Shown: positions 1-12,035, counted from the stretch's first letter. The stretch: DNA of 64,000 nucleotides from Lineus longissimus (GCF_910592395.1 NC_088320.1:5642001-5706000), one strand, 5' to 3'. A program made the numbers and translations. The notes: generated from the letters alone by a model not told the origin.

Positions 1-2133
1 AAATGATTCTCAGAAAGTTGCATTCGGAAATTGTCTAATATTTCGTATATAATCGAGATTATTGTGGGCATCACACGAACCTGAAAATGGCATATTGGCG
101 ATAGGCACCTTTGAATTGGAACGCCAACACACTTCATCAGAGGTGAATCGCAAATCGTTGTCAACATGGAAAACCTTTGAAAGCAAATCTATATCTATAT
201 TATAAAGCCTATCTCTGACAATAAAGCAACAATTAAGGATTGCATACCCAGATCTGGATTGTAAAATTGATGTGTTGTATTTGGATTTCAGGTTTGTTAT
301 TTTCTGGTAACCATGACGAGAGGTGAGGAAAAATGGTTGGCGTGTCAAAAGACGATTTGATTGATTCAATATTTGTACAAGGTGTATCTCAATAAAACTA
401 TCAAAAGCAAGTTGTTTGGGCTTGAAACATGTCATGTCATGAAATGAGGGTAAAAGTGACGTCGTGAATCATATGTAGCCCGCTCTTTGAAAATGACTCG
501 TTCGTTCTTCACAGTGATCCGTGACAATTGACGTGTTATAAGCGACAGCATGAACTGTAAGCCAGTCCTAAAGGCAAGGACTTACTTAGTATTTTAAAAT
601 TTGATTTCACATCTAATTTGAAGATTGTGGTGTATTTGAAGATTTAGATTGAAATGCTTGTCAACTGATGCGAAATACAACTAGTGAACTCAGTTAATAG
701 TCCACTTTAAGCTTGCTAGCTCGCACGTGACCTTAAGTAGCTATCATGGCCATGGCTAGGCAGGCCGAAGGCTACCAAATGAATCAACATCGTGCATGCT
801 GCATCCAACACAATGCAAAAGATAAATATTCGTTCTGATTCCACCTGCGCCCGCGAGTGAATCGTCTCTGTTTGGCTGTCGAGCTCATCACCACTCGATA
901 AGGCGCTGAATAATATTGAAAGGTATCACAAGTGTTGGGAGGCCAGGATTGCATTCTTTTGCAGTAAATATTGTAATAATTGAGTAATTTTAGGGGGGCT
1001 ACTGCTGACTTCACTGCTACAATTTGGCCAGTGACAAATCAGAGTTCGAAGGCTGGATTTATATCCGATTCACGTTTACTTGTTAGGCCGGATTTATATA
1101 CGGTTTACGTTGTCACTTGTCACAATTCCCCTGTCACGAGTTAACTAACACGACATGAGGGTAAAAAGTGACATTGCGAATCGTATGTAGCCCTCTCTTT
1201 GGAAATGACTTGTTCGTTCTTTAGTCACGCATGAAAAGTGAACAGTGACACATTTTATGTGAAAATGGCAACTCTATGTAATTGCAGCCTTACTATACTT
1301 CACATTTCACGTGTCACGTCTCTTTTTGCGATGGTACAAATAAGGCCAGGAGAATAACGCCATTTTGGACTGTATACTGTTGAAATTAAAGTTGTTTGAG
1401 ATTTGAAAAACTTCTTTTTTTCGGCCAACACACAACTGCACACCAAAAGGTTTCTTGGGGAATGATGACATTCCAAGATTTTTTTTACTTTTAAAAAACC
1501 TCGAGGGGTTTCATTTTCTAATAAAATGTATTAAAGGGATTAAGGGGAAGTATAATTGAGTTGACCGAGCTCTTGAGAGTGGAACAATTTTGGTGTTCAA
1601 GCTCTTTTTGTGAGATAATTAATGATTGCTTAAATTTGATAAATAAAAGTATCAATGCTTTACCGTCTGATGTACCGTCCCGTAAATGTGGTACATTTAT
1701 GTATATTGTTTCTCCTGAAAAGGACACTGACAAGTTTGGTGATCAAACAATAGAATTTGGCGATGTTTTATTTCATCTTTGGGCGTTCAGAGCAAGAAAA
1801 TGTACCATTTCGTTCGTCCTGTGTTTCATTTTTACAGTGAAATATTACACAAACGAATTATATGAGTTAAGAAAAACTTGGGATGCTCTTTAAAACATAC
1901 ATACACGAACATATTTGTTTTCAATTGTTCTTGTCGATATCGGGGCCATTCCTACACTTCTGCCACCTCATGCCCCGGTGATATAATCGCGTCTTCTTGA
2001 TCCTTACTTAGCTTCAATTCTAATGCTATTCGAGTGCGGGAGATGATGGTATTTAAATAGCGCGGAATACGCTTAAAATTACTCCTTTGGAGTTTTTTAA
2101 ATCTATATTATTATTATTATCAGAAATACGTAC
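1..2133. other. no supported gene; AT-rich flank
   Basis: No exon with both a convincing frame and splice signals is visible here. A 141-codon minus-strand frame (10-435) and a 110-codon plus-strand frame (1561-1893) exist, but neither shows a recognisable domain. The sequence at about 430-500 resembles that at about 1150-1220 (shared words such as atgagggtaaaa, cgaatcgtatgtagccc, ctctttg and gaaatgact), so a short dispersed or duplicated repeat lies here. If the exon at 2134-2515 is real, this interval would be its first intron. Confidence 0.5.
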
Positions 2134-2515
2134 CCCCTCGAATCGGCCAATGTAGCATTGCTGCCTCCCCGGTGCTGTCATCATCCTGGTCTCCCAGCAT
2201 CTTTCCCATGTCCTTCTCAGCCTCCTCTCCCCTCCCTATCACATTCTCCTCCGACCTGTTACAGCGTAAATCCCTCGAAAGTAGACTTGCAATCATGAAC
2301 GTCTTGGCCTTGAGGCTGTCGCGGTCGCACGCCACGGCCGTGACGGTAACTCTGGCCTTCCCGCGCCCGTCCTCGTCAGAACTAGTCCGGTCCGTGTCTC
2401 CAGGACTCGGAGGTGAGGACGAACCCGTATCAACTTCGACGTGCATGTCTTTCACAGCTTTTGATTTATTAATCTGCGTGCCGTTCGACTTCGTATCTTG
2501 ATCGTTAATTTCCAT
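2134..2515 (-). CDS. first coding exon of a probable transcription factor with an EH1-like motif (partial)
   Basis: The frame starts at an ATG at 2515 and runs 127 codons to a GTACGT donor just below 2134, ending in phase 1. The peptide is acidic and rich in Ser, Asp and Glu (residues 30-50 and 88-118), as in disordered N-termini of transcription factors. Residues 73-79 read FMIASLL, matching the Engrailed-homology-1 form F-x-I-x-x-[IL]-L that recruits Groucho/TLE co-repressors in many homeobox proteins. No homeodomain lies further along the minus strand in this window, so the DNA-binding exon would be off the left edge. A homeobox identity is inference only. The opposite strand also has an open frame, which lowers confidence. 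Confidence 0.45.
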
Positions 2516-3414
2516 GATAAGTTGCCAGAAATACTCCAAAGCAGACCAAAAGACGGACTTGCCCTTATTTCAATTCCTACTTTTGTGCGGATTTCATGAA
2601 TCTAGTGGTACATGAGGATGATCCTGTCCGTTATTGCCTTTCGCATGGAAGAGTTAAAATAAATCAGTTCTGTTATCATTCAAAAGAAATGAATTGAATA
2701 TAAATAATCCGTTTTAAGTGCCATTAAATGTATCACAAAACGAGTCACCTCCACTCCTGAGTTACCCTTTCTATTTCTTTGTTGATTGTTGGCGAGGTAT
2801 GTCCAATTCGGAACGCCAAGACAAGGCCTGGTTCCGCTAATTAATTTTGATTAATAAATATACTGATGCGGTGTGGTTTACACATGTCATTAAATTGTCA
2901 TCGAAACGAGTGTGCTTCCTGTACCGCTAGTGACGTCATTGATTCAAAATGGCGAAGCCATGACACACAACCTCAATCCCAGGTCTCTAACACTAAGTAC
3001 ACAGCTACGAACAATGCATGAAAATTTTGTCCTTGGGCGAAAAATCGAAAAATTTGCATATTTTCAATTCCTTTTGTGCAAATGTTTGCTTAAGCTTTGC
3101 GATGCCTAAGGTGAACCTGAAAAGACTATTCGATTAAAGCTTCCTATTGTCTACTGTTCATCACTCGAAGTCAGTCTGATACAGTTGTTTTATTTTAGCA
3201 AACATGTGAAAGAAACTGAATATCTTATGAGTTCATTCGCAAATAATATCTTCGAAAATGATTAGACCATGGTGAATGTTATATAATAATGGATGCATCC
3301 CTTTGAATAGGATCAGGGCCTGCATGGTATCATAAAATATTAATCCCATCGCATTAGCTAAAACTTATAATTATGTTTAATCCGGGTAGAGTTCATTTCC
3401 AGTTTATTGATAGA
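2516..3414. other. intergenic; possible promoter side of the preceding exon
   Basis: No coding signal. It would contain the 5' UTR and promoter of the minus-strand exon that starts at 2515, but no clear TATA box or other core element stands out. Confidence 0.4.
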
Positions 3415-3692
3415 GCATAAATATGTGTTAATAAAGTGGCACTAAAAATTTGTGGCATAAATAGTGTTAATAAAGTGGCACTGAAAATTTGTGGCATAAA
3501 TATGTGTTAATAAAGTGGTACTGAAAATTTGTGCATAAATATGTGTTAATAAAGTGGCACTGAAAATTTGTGGCATAAATATGTGTTAATAAAGTGGTAC
3601 TGAAAATTTGTGGCATAGATATGTGTTAATAAAGTGGCACTGAAAATTTGTGGCATAAATATGTGTTAATAAAGTGGTACTGAAAATTTGTG
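3415..3692. repeat. 40-bp tandem repeat, about 7 copies
   Basis: The unit begins gcataaatatgtgttaataa and ends aaaatttgtg, with a period of about 40 bp. From the second copy on, units alternate ggcactg with ggtactg, so the array is organised as 80-bp dimers. One copy has lost two bases (atagtg for atatgtg), and another has lost a g. Each unit contains AATAAA on the plus strand by composition. Confidence 0.95.
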
Positions 3693-4529
3693 GCCTGGGC
3701 CTTGTGCATTAGGTAAAAACGTAGCCCTAGTCATGAAGTTATGACGTTTGTTCTAATGGACTCGATTTTAACTCTTTCTACTAGTGGATCTCGAAACAAT
3801 CAACTATCTCCAACTCTCCCAATGTCAACAAAAGAAGGTGTTAAATATACCACAAAAGAAGTCCCGACTCAGTTTATATATTTCGTCGTTCAATTACCTA
3901 ACTTTCGTCTGGTCGATCATTGAATTACAAGTGTAAGACGTGTTAAATGTCCTTGGAGAGAATGTCCGGGGAACAAAGGATTCTATTTTGCGTTTTAATC
4001 TATGCGCTATTGACGGTCATGGCCTGTAGAGAACCATACATGTATGTCATAATCCGTCAGAGTACAATTGGGCCGGACAGTTTTTCCATTGGGAGATTTT
4101 CTACATCAACGTCTTCCAGTAATTCGTATTATGACAGGGGATTTCTAAAGGAATAGGGATGCTGATGTTTCCCCCTTACTAATAATATCCGCTTAAAATT
4201 TCATTGAATCAATGGCCTTGAAAGTATCCAACTATAGATACGCTAGAAAGACATAAACAACCAAATCGATCCATTGCAAAACAGATGCAGCACTTCAAAT
4301 GGTGTTTGAGGGGTGGTAACTTACTAATGTGCGAACACAATTAACGTATTCAAATCAAATAATAAACACATCATCTATTCAATTTAAGATAACGCACTCA
4401 AAGAATGTTTCAGAATCGCTCAATAGCTACATTCATTATATGTCAAATAATGGGCTATTATTCTGTTTGTCATGCATCGACTTATTGAACTCTAGATCAT
4501 TCTATGAGTTTCCTCAGCCAGTGTAACGT
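3693..4529. other. no supported gene
   Basis: Short plus-strand frames of 60-70 codons (for example 3947-4156) have no splice support or recognisable motif. No repeat structure was seen. Confidence 0.4.
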
Positions 4530-4690
4530 ATTTTGAGTGTTTCCGTTTCTCAGTGTTTCCCCTCAGTGTTAAGAGACGCTGCAAGACATATTGGCACTTT
4601 TTTCTCTATTTCCCCCTATTGAAATGAAAAGTCATGGTCACTCCAGATGACACTGAAATATGGGGGACAACTAAAGATGTTACACCGGGG
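4530..4690 (+). repeat. dispersed repeat, copy 1 of 3
   Basis: Contains gagtgtttccgtttctcagtg, cccctcagtgtt, ttctctatttccccctattg and gtcatggtcactcc in that order. Similar words in the same order occur at about 54,845-54,990 (plus) and, reverse-complemented, at about 48,530-48,670. The copies are diverged, so this is an old interspersed family of unknown type. Confidence 0.65.
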
Positions 4691-4929
4691 TGATTTGTCA
4701 GAACACTCCTGAAATACGGGCGATGATACTCTGATATTATCTAGTGCAGTTCGAGTTACGGTGAGAGTTGAGATATAATTAGCTTCCCAGTCTTGCAAAG
4801 GCTATAATGATTTTGCTTTAACTTGTGCATTCGGATGTAGACATCCATTTGCGATGTTCACGAAAATATCGTGGACAGAAAAACATTTTTGACGGTGAAT
4901 GAGGCAAAAGGTCATCTAACATTATCGTG

Positions 4930-7720
4930 GAGATTTGGTCATCCTTTGAGGCAAATCGTCGTCTGACCGCGACAGCAATTCGTCTCATCTCTCCTACCAT
5001 GTTAGTAACAAGACGATGGAGCAGGCATGCCCGTTTTGGTGTGATTGTGACAATGTTGGCACAACGGTCTGGTTGTGACTGTCTCTTGCACCTGTTGGCA
5101 CAACGGTGGTGGAGCTCTAGCCCAATTTTGTCTAGCTGCGACAGTCTCGTCTCTTTTACCATATTGCCACCACTGTGAATCGGCCAGACCATGTCCGATC
5201 TGGTGGTGACTGTCCCATTATCTCTCTCAACTTAGAGTAGCCCGGCTCCTGTGGGTGATTGCAACTGTCACCTCTCTCTGACCATGTTGGCTACGAGGTC
5301 ATGGCGAAACCAGGCTCGATTCAGCCTGTCTCTCTCTTATCGTGGTGGAGCTCCCCAGGCCCAAATTCGACAAGTATTATGTTGTGACTGTCGCGCTTCT
5401 TTCGTCATTGTCGTTGGAGCCGATCTGGAACGTTGTGACTGTCTCATCTCTCTTACAGCGTGTTGGCTGAAGACAACACTCGTATGGTGCTGCCACATGG
5501 GCAGTCATGTCGGTGTAGAAGTTTGAAATGTCCTAAGATCGAATGTCCGGGAACAAAGGACAACTTTACGGGCTTTAATCTCTAAGTGTTGGAGCGGCCA
5601 GTGAATTATGTCTAGTTGTGACTTTATCGTCTCTTTCGCCATAGCGTCAACGCGGTGGAGCGGCCAGGCCGGTCCGATCAGATTGTGAATGTCCCAATTG
5701 TCTCACCATAGGGGCAAAACGATGGAGCAGACAGGCTCGTTGGGGAGATTGTGACTGTCACGTTTTCGCAACATGTTAGCAACACGGTCATGGAGCAGCC
5801 GGGCCCATGTCGGTCTGTCTGTGGCTACCTGGTGGAGTATCTGGCCCAATTCCCTCCAGTTGTGACTGTATCGCCACTTTCACTATCTTCACAACACGGT
5901 GTAGCAGCCGGATCCATTATTCTTTCACAATGTTGCCAAACCTTGGAGCGGCTTTGCTCGTTCTGGTGATTTTGACAGTCTCGTCTCTCTCACCATGTTG
6001 GGTACACGGTCATGGTGCAACCATGTTCGATTCAGTCTGGTTGCGATTATCCCATCTATCTCGCCATGGACAACACAAAGTGGTGCAGCCAGGTCCGATT
6101 CGTCTGATTGCGACTGTCTCTCTCACGCCGTGGTAGAGCAACCAGACACGATTCGGTCTGGTTGCAAAGGCACATATCTTACACCAAGTTGGCAACACGG
6201 TGGTGGATCGGCCAGGCCCATCGTCTAGTTGTGACTTTCCCGTCTCTTTCAACATATCGTCAACACGATAAAGCGGCCAGGCCGCTCCGCTCAGGTTGTG
6301 ACTGTCCCATTTTCTCCCAGCAAATTGACAAAACGGTGAAGTAGCCATGATTGTTTTGGTATGTGTGACTGTCTCGCCTCTCGAACCATGTTGACGACGA
6401 CACCGTCGTGGTGCACCCAGTACCGTTGAGGTGTGTCTGTGATATATACCACCATGATGACAACAGGGGGTTTGGAGCGGCCAGGCCTGATTTCATCTGG
6501 TTGCCGTGTGACTGTCTCGTACCATTTCCCATATTCTAAGCACGGTTTAGAAGCCAGGCCTGGTCCAATCTGGTTGCAACTAGTGACCCATCTCTTCATT
6601 CATGGTGGAGCAGCCAAGCTCGGTCAGATGATTGTGATTCTTCACTGCGGTGAAACAGCAAGGTCCAATTCGGTCTGGTTCTTATTGTCGCCCTTCTTTC
6701 ACCATGTTCACCATGTTGTCAACACGGTGTAGCAGCTAGACGCAACTTGGTTGTCATCGTAGTGATGAAGCTACTAGACTCAATTTCGTCTGACTGTGAT
6801 TGTCTCGTCTCTTTCACCGTATTGCCACACGGTGGAGCAACGAGACCTACATCTGGTTGCGACTGCCGTGATGGCGGTGGAGCAGGCTCCATGTCCGCTA
6901 TGGTCCGTATGCGACTGTCTCTCTAACCATGGTGGCAGCACTAGCCAAATTCGTCTCGTGGTGAACGACTGACTCAGCTGAACCCAGTCCGATCTGGTTG
7001 TGACTGTCCTCTCTCTCTCATAAGGTTGGCCAAACGAGATTGTGAATGTCTCGTCTTTCTCACGGCTACAAGGTTTTGGTGCAGCCAGGACCGACTTGGT
7101 CTGCCTGTTAATTACTTGTTTCTGTCACCATTCGGGTAATATATTCAGGTAATTGTGATTGTCTCGTGTCTCTCACCATGTTGGCTGCACTGTGGCAGGG
7201 CAGCAAGGCGTAATATGGCGTGGTTACAACTATCTCATCATGTTGGCAACTTGGTGGTGGAACAGCCAGGCCGCTTCGATCACATTGTGACTGACCCATT
7301 TCTCTTGCCACATGCTGGCAAAACGGTGGAGCGGCCAGGCCCATTTGAGTGATTGTGACTGTCTCGTCTGTTGCTGGCTATACAAGGTAATGGCACAACC
7401 AGACCCGATTTGGCGTGGTTGTGACTGTCTTATCAATCAGATGTTGACAAAACGGTGACGCAGCCAGCTTTTTAAGGGTGATTGTGACAGTCTCATCCCT
7501 CTCAGCATGTTGGTAACCCGTTGGTGGAGCAGCCACACTCAATTCGGGCACGTTACAACCGTCTCATTTGACACAGTGGTGGAACTGAGAGGCCCAATTT
7601 GGTGTGGTGGTCATTGTCCCATCTGTCACCATGCTGCCAATATAGGGTATTAAAACAGCCAGACCAGATTTGGTCTGGTTGTGACTGGCTCATCTCTCTC
7701 ACCAAGTTGGCAAGACTTTT
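4930..7720. repeat. degenerate satellite, unit about 60-80 bp
   Basis: About 2.8 kb built from diverged copies of one theme: gactgtctcgtctctctcac, catgttggcaacacggtgg, agcagccaggcccgattcgg, tctggttgtgactgtc. Unit length varies and copies carry many indels. The numerous 60-110 codon frames in this stretch, on both strands, are by-products of the repeat and show the same themes in shifting frames. I regard none as a gene. Confidence 0.9.
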
Positions 7721-7848
7721 GTGGAGTCATGCATGTAACAGAAGTCCAGATTTTAGGGGACAATCAGGGCGAAAATTGTCCCATAACTTGGAAGGGCTAT
7801 TTAGACATAGAGATGGGGAGAGAGACAATAAAATGCTTACGAAAATAC

Positions 7849-7854
7849 TTTATT
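7849..7854 (-). terminator. poly(A) signal of the Canopy gene
   Basis: AATAAA on the minus strand, about 825 bases past the Canopy stop codon. It is the first clear signal downstream, giving a predicted 3' UTR of about 0.85 kb (roughly 7830-8678). Confidence 0.55.
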
Positions 7855-8678
7855 AGCACACAATAGAAAACTTCCATTACTTGTACCGAAGCCAAATATA
7901 CAACAAGAACAGATTTACTAGTCATCTCCAACTGCATGTTGGTAAAGCAGAGTTCACTTTGGCCGAGAAATGTCACATTATTAAGTAAGGTACCTTTGAG
8001 AAAATGGTTCAACGGCACCAATGAGATCAAGTGTTAAGAGTTCTACGCGACTTAGTGGAAAGATAGCTAGGAATGGAATCAAATCAAATAGATCTGACAC
8101 AGAGCAAGCTAGGCACACTGCATGACTAACATACTATGTAGCCGCTTTTGAGCCAGTTGAAGGGCGCCTGTACAAAAGCCCTATATTACGTGTGATATGC
8201 CCATGTTAAACGACACACCGGAACTGACTACACAGTAAGTTATCATTTTAATAGAGAGCCATCTTGTGTTGGTACAAGGAACTGCAACGCAGTAAGACTT
8301 GCTCAGCATCAAAAACAAACTAAAGGATCCCCATGATGGTGATGTCCAGAGTCATAATGATACAGATGGATACTTCACAATATTTCATATTCAGATATTT
8401 AACACAAGTGAGAAAAAGAAAAAAAGGAAAACCAAATAAACATAGTTTAAACACCCTATCAAGAAAGTCTAGCGTAAGCCCAGAAAATGGCCAATGTGTC
8501 GAGAACACTGATGCTCCCTCAAAATGAGATTCGACATAGCTACGTTCTGATCAAGCTGATGAAGTCTTGCATGAGTGTGACCGCAACAGGATGAGATGAT
8601 ACCACACAGATATAAACCGGTCAATGGTTGACACCCGGAATGTTGTGAGGAAAATGCACCTAATCATGATGTGAGAGC
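7855..8678 (-). other. predicted 3' UTR of the Canopy gene
   Basis: Lies between the Canopy stop codon and AATAAA at 7854-7849. Short frames here have no domain content and are taken as chance. Confidence 0.5.
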
Positions 8679-10660
8679 TCAAAGCTCTTGCTTGGCGGCT
8701 TCACCAGCGACCGGAGCCTTCTCAAAATTTTGCCTCCTGATTGCCTCCTCTGCTTGTTTTTGAATCTCCTCCTGCTTCTTCGCCTTCGCGGATTTAAACT
8801 TGCGTTCTTCGGACGTTTTGTCCCACATCAGCTTGGCAAGGACTTCGTTGCCAGTACAAACCTCTGCAAAAGTATACAAAAGACGTTTTAAAAAGTCAAA
8901 AAGAAAGTTGTGAGTGCAAAGTTTGATATCAAAAATCAGTTCTCATTTTTTTTTCAAAGTCTTTTTCACACTGCAATAAAATAGCGCTCTCTACCCATCA
9001 GAACAGGACCTAAACACTGCCAGGAGATGGCTACTTCTGTTCTGACATGTGCTCTCCCCTGTCTGACTGGCACCCAGGTCTGCTGGTGACATCATGTTAC
9101 CTTACTCCGAAAAACAAGGCAAGGCCTCGGTGCGAATGTACATGTACTTACTCGCTAAATTAAGACAAATATCTCTGCCAAGGTTTTCACGCTTGATGCT
9201 CTTCTTTTTAAACAGTTTTATCATCTCATCTTCATGATCTTCTACAATGGTATGGCACTGAAATAAAATTTTCAAAAGTTTAACATGAATTTTTACGTCG
9301 CTTGGCACTTGAAGATGTTGTGGCTTCGTCGTTCAGTGAAATTAGAAAACTTTTAAACCACAATGTAAGGTCAATGGACAAGGAACCCCTCATTCGATTC
9401 GCCTCTTACTTACTGCACTCTTGAGCTTCTTAAAAATGCCTTCATTCATTTCAACTCCAATCAGATCTATGGGCGCTGAATCAGGACGGTTCGTTCTTGG
9501 AAACAATTTCACATCCAAATCTTTCTCAAATTTTTCGCCATATTCGTGCATTGACTCGCAGACTTTTTCAAACACTTCTGTCAGGTAGACTTCAGACGTT
9601 GCATAGGATACCTAGATTGAAATAGAAAGGACGAGATCTCTAGTTAAGCAGATTTCGAAAAGTAGCCCAGAGTTGCCCATCGTCGGACCAAAAGAGACAG
9701 TTTAAAGGGAGTCTAGACGCAGGAACAATTGAGGGTTAAGTGTCTTACTCAAGGACACCAACAAAACAGCGGCGATCCTCCCGAGAGTTGAACTGACAAC
9801 CTCCTGATTATACAATGTTCTAACCACAATGAGGCCGATCTCACTACTCTCAACTGAGTCTATGAATAGTCTTAAACTTGCGCTCAACACACATCTTTTT
9901 TTCCCTGATGATAGGATAGGACACTTACTTTTTTGAGCTTCTGTTTTCCGTCAGGATCCACTCGAAAACTTCCAACTTCGACTTTTTTGTTGGGATCAAC
10001 TTCTCCAATTTTTATGTTCACTTCTTGGACAATGGCCAAGCATGCTGTAAAAAAATCCCCATAATGAGAAGGAGCTCTAGGTATTACCGAGGCTTTAGGA
10101 TGAACTTAGGAAACTTTGTTTGGGTGCTGACCAGCCATGTGTTTCACCTTGAACAATGGGTCACAGTCGCTTATGTGTGCTTTGCTTGGGCTCTGGCTTG
10201 TCGTTGTCAAAACCATCCTTTGGGTCAGTTCGTCTTGTGGTTGAGGAAGTTACAGCTGTTGGTGTTGGTGGAGGAGGCCAACCCGACCTCTCAACACTGA
10301 GCTCTGGTTTAACACCTGCCTAACACTTTGGCAACACCAAGCAGGGTGGTCAGGTGTGGGTGTAGCGATGACGTTACACCACCACCTACATCTAACACTT
10401 TCTCAACCCCAAGACTTGACCTGACCTATTGTAGAGTGCTGTTCCATCTCTAAATCATGCCAGTAAAATAGTGAAGTGTTTTAAAAAAGGTGGACTTCAT
10501 CTCTAAGTTTAATCTGTATCAATCATGATGATGGGTGTCATTTGCTTCTGTACCGACCTCCGCAATAGTAAGACTTGTCTATTTTGGCAACTGTCATTTG
10601 AAGGAGGACCATCAGAATGGCCAGCAGGATTGTCACATCTTTAAGTATTGTCTGCGTCAT
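8679..10660 (-). CDS. CNPY: Canopy (CNPY) family saposin-like ER protein
   Basis: Coding exons, in transcription order: 10660-10558, 10044-9929, 9611-9414, 9257-9152, 8863-8679. All splice sites are GT-AG and phases agree, giving 235 residues. Residues 1-25 form a hydrophobic signal peptide. Six cysteines (33, 36, 91, 140, 170, 177) match the Canopy/saposin-B pattern, with a YYCGAC start and a GSFRVDPDG segment (59-67) typical of the family. After the last cysteine comes a Lys/Glu-rich helical tail (about 185-225) ending KQEL, a variant of the KDEL/HDEL ER-retrieval signal. Canopy proteins act in the ER as co-chaperones and regulators of receptor maturation and FGF signalling; that role is by family. 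The GSFRVDPDG region is closest to CNPY1/2 as I recall them, but the paralogue is not settled. A SINE sits in the second intron. The gene is head-to-head with SMUG1. Confidence 0.93.
9700..9870 (-). mobile_element. tRNA-derived SINE fragment in a Canopy intron
   Basis: On the minus strand a tRNA-like head has a box A-like tggttagaaca and a box B-like gttcaactc, followed by gtgtccttgagtaagacact, a conserved central motif also present at 61,325-61,585. It is old (several mismatches) and lies between Canopy exons 2 and 3, clear of the splice sites. Confidence 0.6.
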
Positions 10661-11915
10661 TTTCTGAAAAAAAAGTAGGAGCTAAATATATATACATGTA
10701 TGATTACTGCAAAGCCTTCTTTTTTAAATTTTTGTAGGCCATTTCTAAAATTACCAGCCAACCCACAGCGTGGCCTATGTGGTAGGCCTCTACATACATG
10801 GTCACCAGTCATGTGAGGGGGGGGGGGGCATGGGGGACTTCTGAAGATCACCAGTCTTTTGTGATATGAAAATCAAAGAATGTACACACAAGAGGCGAGG
10901 CACAGTTAGCCACAGGCTCACAGGGCAAAATTTAATGATTTACTAATTCAGAAGACACCGACCAACGTCAACGTGAACAAAAAAACAAAGTACATACTAC
11001 TTTTTCCTCAATAAAATCTTGGTGCGGGCTTGAATTTAACTGGTTTTCTCCCAGTAGAGCAGAAAAGTATTTTCAAACAGAAATTGGCAGTAATGTGACT
11101 CTTTTAGACCACATTTGCATCAAAAGTTTGAGCATTTTTGATCAGCCAACGACAGACTGCCACAACTTTCTCAGCCTTTTAAACCATACTCCTAAACAAA
11201 ATTACATAGTGCGCATGCCTGTAGTAAAGGAAATAGCTTGAAATTTTGGTCACTGTCTGGAGTGTGCACCATAATTGGGTCAAACTGAACTGTTTTGAAA
11301 CAAATGTAAAACATTAGTTTTCGCTTGCTTTTGCATTAAATCTGTCTTTTAGTATTAAAAGCTATACAAATCCTAAGTACTGAAATAAGAAAGACTAAGA
11401 AAGTTGTCTTTATTACGAAATTAGATGAATTTTGTCTACCTCAGTTTGATGAGTTCAACAGTGTTGTAACATTTTGTTCTCTAAGTTTTGGAGGCGAAAT
11501 TGTAGAAAAAAAGTTGATATTTTTTCAAGAAAAACTGCTAATTTCTCCTTTTGTGAGGATATCCTCGTCAGTTAGACAAGCTCTTGATCAAGTTCATAAA
11601 TGTTGCATTAGGTCTGTATATAAATCTTTATCTCTAATGCCATATATTTGAGGAAAAGAACTGAATTGTGAGATTTTGTGTTTTCTTTTTCATTTGTTGT
11701 TGTTGTCGTTATGAGGTAATGTGACATAACGAGTAAAGTAAGGGCTTACAATGTTTAGTTTATTTGAAGCTGAAGGATACTGCATTCTACAAACTCCGAA
11801 GGAAAATTATATAGATATCCTGAAAGGACCAAGGAGCGAATCTCATTAAATCAAAACCAACTGGCAATGAACTCAATTAATCATGTAACTCCCAACTATT
11901 TCATATATTTTTCAG
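10661..11915. promoter_or_regulatory. shared 5' interval between Canopy and SMUG1
   Basis: Canopy reads left from 10660. The first visible SMUG1 exon begins after an acceptor (tttttcag) at 11915, so SMUG1 has at least one untranslated exon somewhere in or before this interval. A bidirectional promoter is the simplest reading, but I see no TATA box or strong motif. A run of G (about 10,817-10,826) lies inside it. Confidence 0.4.
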
Positions 11916-11931
11916 AAATTGACTCGGAATA

Positions 11932-12035
11932 ATGATGGACAATGGCTAATTGTGTCGTCTGCCATGGTCCGTTGTAAGATCAAAGAAAATAACATTACAA
12001 CTGCAGTAAAATGGCTCAGCATCCTGACTGGTTAG
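11932..12035 (+). promoter_or_regulatory. upstream ORFs in the SMUG1 leader
   Basis: Three short upstream ORFs precede or overlap the SMUG1 start: 11932-11949 (5 codons), 11942-11977 (11 codons) and 11964-12035 (23 codons). The third begins before ATG 12011 and ends inside the coding region in another frame. That layout usually lowers translation of the main frame. Confidence 0.55.

Noticed and set aside
10-435. 141-codon minus-strand frame
   Set aside because: Ends at a stop near the window edge, shows no domain, and has no matching splice phase to the exon at 2,134. Could be a transposon remnant; not enough to call.
1561-1893. 110-codon plus-strand frame
   Set aside because: AT-rich composition, no splice partner, no recognisable motif; overlaps an opposite frame of similar quality.
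3415-3692. CRISPR-like array
   Set aside because: Units are contiguous with no unique spacers, and the context is eukaryotic. The same applies to the 48-bp, 25-bp and 15-bp arrays.
5251-6732. Many 70-112 codon frames on both strands
   Set aside because: All lie in the degenerate satellite and repeat the same motifs in shifting frames.
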